This document shows positions 29,831-40,754 of a DNA stretch of 64,000 nt, one piece after another. The stretch's first letter is position 1. Each line of letters starts with the position of its first letter. The stretch is from Pseudomonadota bacterium (GTDB lineage: Bacteria > Pseudomonadota > Gammaproteobacteria > Steroidobacterales > Woeseiaceae): contig JAQCGO010000005.1 in NCBI GenBank assembly GCA_027618995.1, positions 20,772 through 84,771 on the forward strand, in the 5' to 3' direction. The translations under genes were made by a program, and so were the position numbers. Under the pieces are notes generated by a model, which saw nothing but the letters and a program-made list of their open reading frames with translations, was not told where the DNA came from and ran no database searches.

Positions 29831-30298
29831 TCAGTGGATTTCCTCGCCGGTCTCTCCCCAGCGACCCGCGATCAGGAGCCAGTCGTCACCATCGCGCACG
29901 AGCTCCAGTTCAAAATTGTAGGCATCCGCGCTGAAACCCAACACCCCGTCATGTGTAACGGCCATTCCCACCTTCAGGTCGATTTCGCCGGCCGTGTCAC
30001 CGAACACGCGCACACCCTCGACGCTGGTCAGCAGTTTGAGGTTGTTGGCGCGCAGGAAATATACAAGAAACATTTTCTCGATGTCGTCGCAATCGTTTCC
30101 GCGCGCGTCAGCGTAGTCGTCAGAAATCATGTCCATCAGGCCGCTGCGATCTTTCGCTTCCGCGCGCAGTTGCCCCTCGACAACCCAGGCTCGCAGCGCC
30201 GCCTCGGGCGGCGTGGGCGGATTGCCGCACGCGAGCATGCTGCTGGCCAATAGCCCGACGAGCAACAGCCGCAGTTGTTTTCCGGTAGCACTGACCAT
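29831..30298 (-). CDS. Hypothetical lipoprotein (NTF2-like)
   Basis: Lipobox SMLAC; RAWVVEGQLRAEAKDRSGLMDMISDDYADARGND. Confidence 0.65.
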   Translation of the reverse strand: MVSATGKQLRLLLVGLLASSMLACGNPPTPPEAALRAWVVEGQLRAEAKDRSGLMDMISDDYADARGNDCDDIEKMFLVYFLRANNLKLLTSVEGVRVFGDTAGEIDLKVGMAVTHDGVLGFSADAYNFELELVRDGDDWLLIAGRWGETGEEIH

Positions 30299-30330
30299 GA
30301 TCTGCTAGAGTTTACCGGGAATTCTAAGCG

Positions 30331-31008
30331 TTGAGTAAGGCGATGTCGGTAAAACTACTGAGCGAGAGTGGCGACAGGTCGATCACCGATGAGGATCAGC
30401 TCCGTATCGAAGCCATACTCGACTTCTGGTTTCGCGAACAGGCGTTGACGGCGCCGCAAATAGATCGACGGATGGACGTCTGGTTTGGCGAGGACGAGGT
30501 CTTCGACCATGAATGCAAAAAGGAATTTGAAGCCGATGTCGGACTTGCATCTGATGGCAAGCTCGATCACTGGGCGCATGAACCGCGTGGCCGTCTCGCA
30601 CTGATACTTCTGCTCGACCAGTTTCGACGCAACATCTACCGCAACACCGCCGAAGCGTTTTCCAGGGACAAGCAGGCACTGAAACTGTGTGTTGAGGGTG
30701 CGATGGAGAAGAAGGACCAGGGGCTGGCGCCGATTCAACGCGCGTTTTTTTACATGCCACTGCAGCATTCCGAGTCCGCCAAGGTGCAGGCGAAATCGGT
30801 GGGGCTTTTTAGCAAACTGGCGGAGTCCGTATCGCGGACGTATCGGGAAACGTTCGAGACCATCGCCCAGTTTGCGGAACTGCATCGCGATATCGTCGAA
30901 CGGTTCGGCCGATTTCCGCACCGCAACATCCTCCTGAATCGGCCCAACACCCCGGAAGAAGACGAATACCTGTCGGGTGACAGCCCCGACTTCGGGCAGG
31001 GCGGCTAG
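30331..31008 (+). CDS. DUF924 family protein
   Basis: ILDFWFREQ, LALILLLDQFRRNIYR, FFYMPLQHSE, RFPHRNILLNR. Confidence 0.93.
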   Translation: MSKAMSVKLLSESGDRSITDEDQLRIEAILDFWFREQALTAPQIDRRMDVWFGEDEVFDHECKKEFEADVGLASDGKLDHWAHEPRGRLALILLLDQFRRNIYRNTAEAFSRDKQALKLCVEGAMEKKDQGLAPIQRAFFYMPLQHSESAKVQAKSVGLFSKLAESVSRTYRETFETIAQFAELHRDIVERFGRFPHRNILLNRPNTPEEDEYLSGDSPDFGQGG

Positions 31009-32477
31009 CCCGGCGGGGCAGGATCGATGTCCAGGCTCGCATGCGACAGGCGTGCGAACCGCCACGTCAACAGAGTCGCGGCGACCGACAAACCGACAAT
31101 GAACGCGACCCAGGTGTAAACGGGCGCCGCCTTGTAGGTCACGGCGGCCATGTAAGCAAGCGGAAATGCCAGTACCCAGTAGGCGAAGGTGTTGATGGCC
31201 ATCGGGAAATGCGTGTCCTTGTAACCACGCAACGCACCCGCGGCACCGATTTGTACACCGTCCGCAACCTGAAAGATCGCAGCCGCCAGCAACAGGTTGA
31301 TCGCGATACTGGTCACTGATGGATCATCGGTGTACATGGAAACGACCATGTCGCGAAACAGCAGCATGAACACGGCTGAGCAGGTCATGAATATCGCACA
31401 CGCCGCGATACCGAAGCCGCCGCTGAACCGCGCTGCCTGCGCATTGCCGGAACCCAGCGCATGACCGACACGCACGGTTATTGCAGCGCTGAGCGCCAAC
31501 GGGATCATGAACATCAAGCTCGCGAAGTTGATTGCGACCTGGTGAGCCGCCGCAATCGACGCGCTACGCGTCCCCATCAGTACCGACGCCGCATTGAACA
31601 GGCCCGCCTCGGCGGTAATCGTGATCGCGATCGGCAGGCCCAGCACCAGGATTTCCTTCAACGCAGCGGCGCGCAAACGCCCGGCACGCGAGAAAATCTG
31701 CATGCTCGCGTAGATCTTGCTACGCCACATGTAGATCGCCAGGCTGATCATCATCATCCACATCGTGATCGCGCTGGCGAGCCCGCAGCCGACGGCGCCG
31801 AGCGCTGGCGCGCCGAGTTTGCCGTACATCAGCACCCAGTTAAGGAACACGTTCACGAACAGCGATGCCACTGATACGTACATGATTGGCCGGGTCTCGC
31901 CGATGCCCTCGGTCGTGAACCGAAGCGCGAGGAATATGAAGATTCCCGGGGCGCCGAGCACGATAGCCAGTACGTAACCCTCGGTCAGCTCGCGAAATTG
32001 CGGATCAATGCCAACCAGGTCAAGGGCCGAACCTGCAAACAGGTAGAAGATCGCAATCAGCGCGATGGCCATGATGATGCCGAGAAGGATTCCCTGGCGG
32101 GTATAACGGCCAATAATCTCCGGGTTGCCGGCCCCATAATGCCTTGCGGCAATCGGCGAGATTGCCATCATGGTGCCGAGACAGAACGCGAAACCGAAGA
32201 ACCAGACACTGCCGCCGACAGCAACCGCTGCCAGCGATTCTGCACCCAGCCGTCCGGCCATAACCGCATCCGCAAAATGTATGCCGGCCATGGACAAATT
32301 GTTGACGATCAGCGGCCCGGCGAGCCCCAACAGGGCCCGCAATTCGTGTCGCCAGTTACCACTCGAAAACATCGCGGCACGATACCGCATTATTGACGGT
32401 TGCGTGTTCAGGTTTCTTACCCGAATAGTGTAAAGTTGCCTGCGCATCCAGACGCGATGAGGCACGGAGACAAGCAT
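31005..32477 (-). CDS. MATE family efflux transporter (NorM-like); true start probably internal
   Basis: LLGLAGPLIVNNLSMAGIHFADAVMAGRLGAESLAAVAVGGSVWFF; 12 TM. Confidence 0.92.
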   Translation of the reverse strand: MLVSVPHRVWMRRQLYTIRVRNLNTQPSIMRYRAAMFSSGNWRHELRALLGLAGPLIVNNLSMAGIHFADAVMAGRLGAESLAAVAVGGSVWFFGFAFCLGTMMAISPIAARHYGAGNPEIIGRYTRQGILLGIIMAIALIAIFYLFAGSALDLVGIDPQFRELTEGYVLAIVLGAPGIFIFLALRFTTEGIGETRPIMYVSVASLFVNVFLNWVLMYGKLGAPALGAVGCGLASAITMWMMMISLAIYMWRSKIYASMQIFSRAGRLRAAALKEILVLGLPIAITITAEAGLFNAASVLMGTRSASIAAAHQVAINFASLMFMIPLALSAAITVRVGHALGSGNAQAARFSGGFGIAACAIFMTCSAVFMLLFRDMVVSMYTDDPSVTSIAINLLLAAAIFQVADGVQIGAAGALRGYKDTHFPMAINTFAYWVLAFPLAYMAAVTYKAAPVYTWVAFIVGLSVAATLLTWRFARLSHASLDIDPAPPG

Positions 32478-33771
32478 GCTGCATGGCGGTCGATCTAACA
32501 GGGTTGTTGTTGTAGGCGGTTCAAGGATTCCATTCTGCCGCTCGTATTCGATCTATCGCGAAGTATCAAACCAGGACTTGATGGCAGCTGCTCTTTCCGG
32601 GCTCGTCACTAAATACGACCTCAAGGGCCAAAAACTCGGCGAGGTTGCGCTGGGTGCCGTGATCAAACATTCGCGTGACTGGAATCTCGCGCGCGAATCC
32701 GTCATTGAATGCGGCTTGTCACCAAAGACGCCCGCCTTCGATCTGCAACGCGCCTGTGGCACCAGTCTCGAAGCCTGCGTCCTGATCGCCAACAAGATCG
32801 CGTTGGGACAGATCGACTCCGGCATCGCGGGCGGGGTCGACTCTATCAGCGACGCGCCGATCGTCTATCCCGACAGCTATCGGCGTATTTTGCTCGATGT
32901 GGTCCGCGCGCGATCCCTGCCGCAACGAATATTGCCGTGGTTCCGCCTGCGTCCAAAACATTTCAAGCCCGAGTTGCCGGGAGTCATTGAGCCGCGCACC
33001 GGGATGTCGATGGGCGAGAGCACCGAAGAGATTGCGCGTGAATGGGACGTACAGCGCGAACATCAGGACCAGCTCGCACTGGCGAGTCATATCAAGGCCG
33101 CGCATGCCTACGATTCCGGCTGGTATGAGGATCTCGTCGTTCCTTTCATGGACTGCGAGGAAGACAACAATATCCGTCGCGACTCCACGTTTGAGAAATT
33201 GCAAGCGTTGAAACCGGTGTTTGCGAAAGATGGGGAAGCGACGTTGACGGCTGGCAACAGCACGCCGTTGACCGATGGTGCGGCAGCCGTGTTACTCGCA
33301 TCCGAGTCCTGGGCGACCATGAAAAACCTGCCGATTGCGGCCTACCTGACGTTCGTCAAGGCTGCAGCGGTCAACTTCATCAACGAGGAAGGTCTGTTGA
33401 TGGCGCCCGCTTATGCGGTTTCGGACATGCTCAAGGACGCCAATCTGCGTTTGCAGGACTTCGACTTCTATGAGATTCACGAAGCGTTCGCTGCGCAGAC
33501 GATCGCTACTCTCAAGGCCTGGCAATCGGAGAAATTCTGTCGTGAGAAGCTCGGCCGTAATCAACCACTTGGCCCCATCGACCTGACCAAGCTGAACGTC
33601 AAGGGCGGCAGCCTCGCGATCGGCCACCCGTTCGCCGCCACTGGCGCGCGTATTGTGGGCAACATGGCGAAGCTCCTCAGCGAAAAGGGATCCGGCCGCG
33701 GCCTGATCTCCGTATGCACCGCAGGCGGCATGGGTGTAACGGCGATCATGGAGGCGGCACCGCGCAGCTGA
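32476..33771 (+). CDS. Acetyl-CoA C-acyltransferase (thiolase, FadI-like)
   Basis: LQRACGTSLEACVLIANKI, IHEAFAAQ, GGSLAIGHPFAATGARI, CTAGGMG. Confidence 0.92.
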   Translation: MLHGGRSNRVVVVGGSRIPFCRSYSIYREVSNQDLMAAALSGLVTKYDLKGQKLGEVALGAVIKHSRDWNLARESVIECGLSPKTPAFDLQRACGTSLEACVLIANKIALGQIDSGIAGGVDSISDAPIVYPDSYRRILLDVVRARSLPQRILPWFRLRPKHFKPELPGVIEPRTGMSMGESTEEIAREWDVQREHQDQLALASHIKAAHAYDSGWYEDLVVPFMDCEEDNNIRRDSTFEKLQALKPVFAKDGEATLTAGNSTPLTDGAAAVLLASESWATMKNLPIAAYLTFVKAAAVNFINEEGLLMAPAYAVSDMLKDANLRLQDFDFYEIHEAFAAQTIATLKAWQSEKFCREKLGRNQPLGPIDLTKLNVKGGSLAIGHPFAATGARIVGNMAKLLSEKGSGRGLISVCTAGGMGVTAIMEAAPRS

Positions 33772-33773
33772 AG

Positions 33774-34199
33774 TCAGCGCCGCATGGCTTTTAATGCGGC
33801 ATCGATGCGCGATTTTGCCTGGGCCGTAACACCGCCACGCTGGTATTCATCGACGACGAATTTTTCGACGGTGCCAACGATGTCGTCCAGGTTGACGACA
33901 TCTAACGTCTGCGAAGGGTCCACGCCGGCAGGAAAGTTGCGCAAAGCGCCGAACAAATCGATCCATCTCTCGCTTTGCTTGGCGGTTACCAGCAGGCGGT
34001 AGAACTGTGGGCCCGGCACACCATCCTTACTGCGCGCCAGGCTCAGGACCGCAGCGACGAGCGACGCCGGCAACAGAACGAGATCGCGTAATCCATCCAG
34101 AATAATCTTTACCTGCAGCACGGCCAGATCACGAATAAGCGACCACCTCGTGAGTTGCGGCTCAGCTTGTTTTTGCGCAGTTTGCATCGGAGTCTGCAT
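33774..34199 (-). CDS. Conserved hypothetical protein
   Basis: MQTPMQTAQKQAEPQLTRWSLIRDLAVLQVKIILDGLRDLVLLPASLVAAVLSL; ORF-track start is too long. Confidence 0.65.
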   Translation of the reverse strand: MQTPMQTAQKQAEPQLTRWSLIRDLAVLQVKIILDGLRDLVLLPASLVAAVLSLARSKDGVPGPQFYRLLVTAKQSERWIDLFGALRNFPAGVDPSQTLDVVNLDDIVGTVEKFVVDEYQRGGVTAQAKSRIDAALKAMRR

Positions 34200-34302
34200 C
34201 CATAAATCCCAATCAAGACAATGGATTATAATGCCCGTAGCTGGCGCCCGGTGGGCCTTTCGTTTACTGTTATCCCGACTGACGTCGGTGTCCCTGAACT
34301 CC

Positions 34303-35340
34303 ATGCCTAAATTCAAAATCATGCCTGAATACGAGCACGGATCGCCCGAGGTTCTGGGTGTCTTGCTCGTGAATCTGGGTACTCCGGACAACCCGACTAC
34401 GGCCGCTGTAAGGCGCTTTCTGCGGCAATTTCTTTGGGATCCACGCGTCGTTGAGTATCCGCGCGCACTTTGGTGGTTGATCCTGCACGGCATCATCCTG
34501 TTCCTACGTCCGGCACGGTCAGCCCACGCTTATAAGCAGGTCTGGACAGAACGCGGCTCGCCGTTGTTGTTTCACTCGCAGGATCTTGCGGACGCCATCC
34601 AGGTTGAGTTATCGGGCCGCATGTCCAGGCCGGTACGCGTGCAGCTCGCCATGACCTACGGCTCGCCATCCGTTGCATCCGGCCTCGATACTCTGCATGT
34701 AGCGGGAGCGCGCAAAATCATCGTCCTGCCGCTCTATCCGCAGTACTCCGGAACAACGACGGCAGCCGTTTTCGATGCTGTGGCGAAAGCGCTGGGCCAG
34801 CGTCGCTGGCTCCCTGAGTTGCGCTTCATCAATCAATACCATGACAACGCGGACTTCATCGTTGCGCAGGCCGAGAATATTCGTCGGGAGTGGCGGCAGC
34901 ATGGTCGTGGTGCGCACTTGTTGTTCTCGTTTCACGGCGTGCCCAAGAGCACGCTTTTGAACGGTGACCCATACCATTGCCAATGCCTGAAAACTGCGCG
35001 GCTGATAGCGGAGGCGCTCACGCTGGATGAGACTAGCTGGTCGGTCGCGTTCCAGTCACGCGTTGGTCGTGAAGAATGGTTGCAACCGTATACAGAAGAA
35101 GTCTTAAGCAAACTGGGTGCCGGAAGGATGTCGCGCGTTGACGTCGTTTGCCCGGGCTTCTCCGTCGATTGCCTGGAGACGCTGGAAGAAATTGCGCTGC
35201 GTTATTCGAAACTGTTTGTAGCCGCCGGTGGCGATGCGTTGCATTACATCCCGGCGCTAAATGCTCAAGCTGCGCACGCCGCGTTGCTCGCCGGCCTGAT
35301 CGAGAAACATGCTGCCGGATGGCCGAACGTTGCGCCATGA
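34303..35340 (+). CDS. hemH: Ferrochelatase
   Basis: VLLVNLGTPDNPTTAAVRRFLRQFLWDPRVVEYPR; LLFSFHGVPKS; FQSRVGREEWLQPYTEE. Confidence 0.97.
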   Translation: MPKFKIMPEYEHGSPEVLGVLLVNLGTPDNPTTAAVRRFLRQFLWDPRVVEYPRALWWLILHGIILFLRPARSAHAYKQVWTERGSPLLFHSQDLADAIQVELSGRMSRPVRVQLAMTYGSPSVASGLDTLHVAGARKIIVLPLYPQYSGTTTAAVFDAVAKALGQRRWLPELRFINQYHDNADFIVAQAENIRREWRQHGRGAHLLFSFHGVPKSTLLNGDPYHCQCLKTARLIAEALTLDETSWSVAFQSRVGREEWLQPYTEEVLSKLGAGRMSRVDVVCPGFSVDCLETLEEIALRYSKLFVAAGGDALHYIPALNAQAAHAALLAGLIEKHAAGWPNVAP

Positions 35341-36101
35341 GTAATCTCGGCCGTTACCTGGAATTCAGCGTGCGTACGCCGGATATTCTGAGTTCACTGG
35401 GCTTTTACAAGAGCCTCGGCTTTGCGGAACTCGGGATCGGCGATGTCTACTCGCACAAGTACGCCGTGATTACCGATGGCGCCCTGTGTATCGGCCTGCA
35501 CGATCGCGAATTCGATGCGCCGGCTGTTAGCTACGTGCAACAGGATCTGGCCAAACATGCGCGCTCCATGACCGACCACGGTTTTGAGTTCAGTTTTCTG
35601 CAATTGGACGAGGATGCGCTCAACGAACTCGGGCTGCCCGATCGCGACGGCCACAACATTCGGCTGCTTGAGGCGCGCACATTTATGGCCGGTGACGAGT
35701 TTGGTAACGATTCTGCGTGCGGCAACTGGTTCGAGCTTTCATTGCCAGCCCGCGATGTTGTGCATTCCGCGCTATTTTGGGCGACCGTCGCGCCGGTCGT
35801 CTTACGCGTTCGCGAGGAACCGACAACGCATATGCGTTTCGACGCCGGTGGTGTTCCGCTGGGTCTATCCGAAAGCATAGCACTCACCGCACCATCACTG
35901 TGTTTCCGCTGCCATGACCGCGATGCGTTGTTCGATCTCATCGAGAAGCACGGACTCAGGCATCAGAAATTTCCAGGATACGAAGGTGCGTTTGTCGCTA
36001 TCAAAGCACCGGAGGGGACAACGCTGTTCGCCTTTGACGAAGACTTCCTCGGTGAGGCCTACGAGGTCGCCGAGTCGGACAACGCAACCTACCCCGATTA
36101 A
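35337..36101 (+). CDS. VOC family protein
   Basis: MSNLGRYLEFSVRTPDILSSLGFYKSLGFAELGIGD; ATGA overlap with hemH. Confidence 0.8.
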   Translation: MSNLGRYLEFSVRTPDILSSLGFYKSLGFAELGIGDVYSHKYAVITDGALCIGLHDREFDAPAVSYVQQDLAKHARSMTDHGFEFSFLQLDEDALNELGLPDRDGHNIRLLEARTFMAGDEFGNDSACGNWFELSLPARDVVHSALFWATVAPVVLRVREEPTTHMRFDAGGVPLGLSESIALTAPSLCFRCHDRDALFDLIEKHGLRHQKFPGYEGAFVAIKAPEGTTLFAFDEDFLGEAYEVAESDNATYPD

Positions 36102-36988
36102 TCGCGAGCAAGATCTGAAATGCGCTCCGCCTGTCGGCGCAATGCAGTGCCAATGTCCGCCTCGTCGTACAGTGCATTGATTTCGCCCAGTTTCGGTCGC
36201 GACCGGCGCAGCGTTACTTCCGGATCATCGAACGGAGCATCACAGGCAATGCCCGTGAGTCTTCGTGCCAGCTCGGCATCGCCCTTGTAGGTCGTGAGTT
36301 TTTCGCGCAGTGTTTTCGCGCCGCGCACGTTTATCTCATGCACCTTGTCGAGGTTTGCGTAAATCCCATCGAGGCTGCCAAAGTTCTCGAGCAGTACGGT
36401 CGCCGTTTTTTTGCCGATGCCGGGAACGCCCTTGATATTGTCGACCGCATCGCCCGCAAGCGCGAGGAAGTCGGCGATCTGTTCCGGGTGAACACCGAAA
36501 ACTCCGCGCACTTCGTCATAGCGAATCTTGCCCTTGCCGGCAAAGTCCCAGAACACATCCTGTTTTGACACCAACTGCGCCAAATCCTTGTCGCGAGTCA
36601 CAATCGTTGACGGTCGGTTTACCGAGCGACCGTGTGCCACGAGCGTACCAATCAGGTCGTCGGCCTCATAGTGCGGGCTGCCGTGCTCCATGAGGCCCAG
36701 TGCCCGCGTGAAGCGGCGGCACTGACCGAACTGACGCTTCAGTTCTTCCGGGGCGGGGTCGCGATTGGCTTTGTAGGCAGGGTATATGTCGGTGCGAAAA
36801 GATGATGAGAGGCTTTCGTCAAACAACACGGCAATGTACTCGGGATTGACCTGCTCCATGAAGTCGCCAAGAAAGCGGCAGAAACCATACAGCGCGTTGA
36901 CCGGATTGCCTTGCTTATCGATGATGTCATCAGGCATCGAATAATAGGCCCGAAAGACATAGACGCTGGCATCAATTAAGTACTGCAT
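36098..36988 (-). CDS. 5'-3' exonuclease (FEN/Pol I 5' nuclease-like, stand-alone)
   Basis: MQYLIDASVYVFRAYYSMPDD; YEADDLIGTLVAHG; GDAVDNIKGVPGIGKKTATVLL. Confidence 0.94.
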   Translation of the reverse strand: MQYLIDASVYVFRAYYSMPDDIIDKQGNPVNALYGFCRFLGDFMEQVNPEYIAVLFDESLSSSFRTDIYPAYKANRDPAPEELKRQFGQCRRFTRALGLMEHGSPHYEADDLIGTLVAHGRSVNRPSTIVTRDKDLAQLVSKQDVFWDFAGKGKIRYDEVRGVFGVHPEQIADFLALAGDAVDNIKGVPGIGKKTATVLLENFGSLDGIYANLDKVHEINVRGAKTLREKLTTYKGDAELARRLTGIACDAPFDDPEVTLRRSRPKLGEINALYDEADIGTALRRQAERISDLARD

Positions 36989-36996
36989 GCCAGACA

Positions 36997-37024
36997 GGGT
37001 CAGAGCCTTTTTGGGCTCTGACCC
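36997..37024. repeat. Perfect 11-bp inverted repeat (REP-like GGGTCAGAG palindrome)
   Basis: GGGTCAGAGCC-TTTTTG-GGCTCTGACCC; no flanking T-tract. Confidence 0.7.
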
Positions 37025-37032
37025 GTATCGTC

Positions 37033-37723
37033 ATTCATGGAAATGCACGTCAATGATCTCCTGGCCATCGGCGAGGTGATCCATCAAACGCGCATGCAAT
37101 GGACTCGAGCGCGGGATGTGCGCCAGCAGATACTGCATCTGGTCGGCAAGCACGCGCCGACCTTTCAGATAAATATACTCCGCATACGTCGGGGTGAACG
37201 GCACCGCGATCAATTGCATGCAGGCCTGCTCCGGCTTGCGGCCACCCTTGAAGTTGTTACAGCGACGACACGCCGTTGCAACATTGTTCCAGGCATCGCG
37301 ACCACCGCGCGAGAGCGGCGTAATGTGATCACGCGTCAGGTCGCGGGTCGGGTAACGCATCGCACAGTACAGGCAGATATTTCCGTCACGCTTGAACAGC
37401 GTGCGATTATTCAGTGGCGGAACGTAGCGATCGCGATTGCGGACCAGGCCCTGGCTGGTGCCATGGGTTGCGATGATCGAGTTGACTGCGATCCTGCTGC
37501 GCTCACCATCGTAGCTGCTATATCCACCGAAGACCGTGTACAGGTGCGTGCCGCAGTCGTAGGCCACCTGATCGGCATGGTACAGCCGGACCGCCTCTCT
37601 ATAGTCGATCCATTCGAGTGGCATTCCAGCCACATCGGTACGCAACACCTGCTGCGCGATATCGGTGACGATTCCTGCGAGCATCCGGCTAACCCCATCG
37701 CGCAACGCGCGATCCAAGGGCAT
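37033..37723 (-). CDS. HNH endonuclease
   Basis: CLYCAMRYPTRDLTRDHITPLSRGGRDAWNNVATACRRCNNFKGGR. Confidence 0.93.
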
Positions 37724-37728
37724 GGAGT

Positions 37729-39126
37729 CTAAAGGGCTTTAAGTACGACGTCGAGGGTGTCCTTGGCATCACCGAACAACATGCGCGTGTTCTCTTTATA
37801 GAACAGCGGGTTTTGCACACCGGCATAACCGGTCGCCATGCTGCGCTTCAGAACGATGGTGGTTTCGCCCTTCCAGCACTCGAGCACCGGCATGCCCGCG
37901 ATCGGGCTGTTTGGCTCCTCCAGTGCGGACGGATTGACGATGTCGTTCGCGCCGATGACAACCGAGACGTCGATATCGGGGAAATCGTCATTTATTTCAT
38001 CCATCTCGAACACGATGTCGTACGGCACTTTGGCCTCGGCAAGCAGCACGTTCATGTGCCCGGGCATCCGTCCGGCCACCGGGTGAATACCAAAACGCAC
38101 GTTGATTCTCTTCGCCCGCAACGCCTTCGTAATCTCGAAAACCGTATGCTGCGCCTGGGCCACAGCCATGCCGTAGCCCGGGATAATCATGACTTCCTTC
38201 GCTGCCAACAGCAGCGCTGCGGTCTCGTGCGCCTCGATCGGCACAATCTCGCCCTGCTGCTCGGCATCGCTCGAGACCGTCGTGCCACCAGCCGTGCCGA
38301 AGCCGCCCGCAATGACTGCAAGAAACTTGCGATTCATCGCGCGACACATGATGTAGCTCAGAATGGCGCCGCTGGAACCCACCAGCGCGCCGGTCACGAT
38401 CAGCAAATCATTCTCCAGCATGAAGCCGGTGGCCGCCGCGGCCCAGCCTGAGTAGCTGTTCAGCATCGAGACGACGACCGGCATATCGGCACCGCCGATG
38501 GCCATCACCATGTGAATGCCGAATACGAGCGCGATGATCGTCATGATGATCAACGGCTCCAGGCCACCATCTGCTGCCGATTGGATCACGAACTCGCGTC
38601 CGAACCAGATCGCCGCCAGCAACAGGCCCAGGTTGAACAGGTGGCGGCCCGGCAACGTCAATGGCTTGCCACCGATCCGCCCGCTGAGTTTGCCGAACGC
38701 AATTACCGACCCGGAGAACGTGACCGCGCCAATCAGTATGCCGAGGTAGGTTTCGATGTCATGAATCGTCAGTTCGATGCCCGTATGATGCACAGACGGG
38801 TCCATGAAGTTCGCGAAGCCCACGGCCACCGCGGCCAGGCCAACCAGGCTGTGCAGACTCGCGACCAGCTCGGGCATTTGCGTCATCTGCACACGCCGCG
38901 CGAGCACGATGCCGATGCTGCCACCGATCAACAGCGCTCCCAGCAGCAGCTCGTAATGTTGCGTCACAACGCCGAACACGGTTGCGAGCAGCGCGATGGT
39001 CATGCCGGCGATGCCATACCAGTTACCGCGCCGTGCGGTTTCCTGGTTCGAGAGACCGCCGAGCGCGAGAATGAAGAGCACGGTCGCAGCAATGTACGAC
39101 ACGGTTACTATGCCTGCACTGATCAT
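37729..39126 (-). CDS. pntB: NAD(P) transhydrogenase subunit beta
   Basis: [43 protein letters not shown]; multiple TM. Confidence 0.97.
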   Translation of the reverse strand: MISAGIVTVSYIAATVLFILALGGLSNQETARRGNWYGIAGMTIALLATVFGVVTQHYELLLGALLIGGSIGIVLARRVQMTQMPELVASLHSLVGLAAVAVGFANFMDPSVHHTGIELTIHDIETYLGILIGAVTFSGSVIAFGKLSGRIGGKPLTLPGRHLFNLGLLLAAIWFGREFVIQSAADGGLEPLIIMTIIALVFGIHMVMAIGGADMPVVVSMLNSYSGWAAAATGFMLENDLLIVTGALVGSSGAILSYIMCRAMNRKFLAVIAGGFGTAGGTTVSSDAEQQGEIVPIEAHETAALLLAAKEVMIIPGYGMAVAQAQHTVFEITKALRAKRINVRFGIHPVAGRMPGHMNVLLAEAKVPYDIVFEMDEINDDFPDIDVSVVIGANDIVNPSALEEPNSPIAGMPVLECWKGETTIVLKRSMATGYAGVQNPLFYKENTRMLFGDAKDTLDVVLKAL

Positions 39127-39133
39127 CTCGACC

Positions 39134-40666
39134 TCACCTACGGAACATTTCGAGCATACGTCGCGTAACGGCGAAGCCGCCCGCAATGTTGATGCTGGTT
39201 AACAGAATAGTGAATGCAGCGATCCACTTGATGATCTCGTCGGTGGAACTGATTTGCAGCAGCGCGCCGATGATGATGATGCTCGAAATCGCATTCGTGA
39301 CACTCATGAGCGGCGTATGCAGCGCTGGCGACACATTCCAGATCACCATGTAGCCGATGAAACAGGCGAGTACGAACACCGTGAAGTGCGCCATGAATGA
39401 CTCCGGTGCAACGGCGCCGAGTCCAAGCAAGGCAAGTCCACCAATAACGGCTGCCGCGATCGGACCAAACAATGATGGTTTCTTTTCGACTTTGACCGGT
39501 ACCGGTGCCGCTGCGGCCTTCGTTGGCGCCGCCGACAGTTTTGCTGCGGGGGGTGGCCAGGTTTTTACGCCGCCCGTGCAAACGGTTACCCCGCGAATGA
39601 CTTCGTCTTCCATGTTGACGTTGATCGTGCCGTTTTTCTCGGGGCAAAGCTCGGTCAACAGGTGCCGCAGATTCGTACCGTATAACTGGCTCGCCTGTGC
39701 TGCGAGACGGCTGGGCAGATCGGTATAACCGATGATCGAAACGCCGTGGCGTACGACGACCTGATCTTTTTCCGTCAGTTCGCAGTTGCCGCCCTGCTCG
39801 GCCGCCAGGTCGACGACAACACTGCCATCCTTCATCGACGCAACCATCTCCGCCGTGATCAGGCGCGGCGCGGGTTTGCCCGGTATCAGCGCGGTCGTGA
39901 TGATGATGTCCACATCTTTGGCCTGCTCCGCGAACAGCGCCATTTCCGCGGCGATGAACTCAGCACTCATGGTCTTGGCATAACCACCCTCACCCGAACC
40001 ATCTTCATCCGAAAATTCGAGCATGAGGAACTCGGCGTCCATGCTCTCGACCTGCTCTTTGACCTCCGGCCGCGTATCGAAGGAACGCACGATCGCGCCC
40101 ATGCTTTTCGCTGCACCGATGGCGGCAAGGCCGGCAACACCGGCGCCGATGACCAACACCTTGGCTGGTGGCACCTTGCCCGCGGCCGTGATCTGGCCGG
40201 TGAAGAAACGTCCGAAATGCTGCGCCGCTTCGACCACGGCGCGATAGCCGCCGATATTGGCCATCGAGCTGAGCGCATCCATTTTCTGCGCGCGCGAGAT
40301 GCGTGGCACGCTGTCCATGGCCATGACGGTTGCGCCGCTGGCCGTCAGTTGTTTCAGCAATTCCGGGTTTTGTGCCGGCCAGAAGAAACTGATCGACGTC
40401 TTGTTCTTGTCGAGCAACAGAGCTTCCTCGGCCGAGGGTGCCCGCACTTTCAGGACGATGTCCGATCGCGCCCAGAGCTCTGCGGCGCTGGTGACGATTT
40501 CGCAGCCGGCCGCTTTGTACGCTTCATTCGAATAGCTCGCGAGAATGCCCGCGTCTTTCTCAACAGCGACGCTGAAGCCCAGTTTAATCAGTTGCGATGC
40601 AACCTCCGGCGTGGTCGCCGCGCGGCGCTCGCCCGCATGTATTTCTCTCGGCACGCCGATTTTCAT
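39134..40666 (-). CDS. pntA: NAD(P) transhydrogenase subunit alpha
   Basis: [54 protein letters not shown]-terminal TM domain. Confidence 0.97.
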   Translation of the reverse strand: MKIGVPREIHAGERRAATTPEVASQLIKLGFSVAVEKDAGILASYSNEAYKAAGCEIVTSAAELWARSDIVLKVRAPSAEEALLLDKNKTSISFFWPAQNPELLKQLTASGATVMAMDSVPRISRAQKMDALSSMANIGGYRAVVEAAQHFGRFFTGQITAAGKVPPAKVLVIGAGVAGLAAIGAAKSMGAIVRSFDTRPEVKEQVESMDAEFLMLEFSDEDGSGEGGYAKTMSAEFIAAEMALFAEQAKDVDIIITTALIPGKPAPRLITAEMVASMKDGSVVVDLAAEQGGNCELTEKDQVVVRHGVSIIGYTDLPSRLAAQASQLYGTNLRHLLTELCPEKNGTINVNMEDEVIRGVTVCTGGVKTWPPPAAKLSAAPTKAAAAPVPVKVEKKPSLFGPIAAAVIGGLALLGLGAVAPESFMAHFTVFVLACFIGYMVIWNVSPALHTPLMSVTNAISSIIIIGALLQISSTDEIIKWIAAFTILLTSINIAGGFAVTRRMLEMFRR

Positions 40667-40705
40667 GCAAGTCCCTCCAGTTCGAGTCGGCGTACTCTAG
40701 CAAAA

Positions 40706-40732
40706 AAAAAGACGCCTGCTGGCGTCCTTTTT
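40706..40732 (-). terminator. Terminator downstream of the DUF3106 operon (minus strand), with A/T tracts on both sides
   Basis: GACGCC-TGCT-GGCGTC flanked by AAAAAAAAA and TTTTT. Confidence 0.75.
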
Positions 40733-40754
40733 ACCAAAACTCCGGCGGATCGAC

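Noticed and set aside
37033-37723. HNH endonuclease considered as part of a defence island or homing element
   Set aside because: No neighbouring methyltransferase, helicase, intron or phage genes; flanked by pntB and a stand-alone 5'-3' exonuclease in ordinary order.
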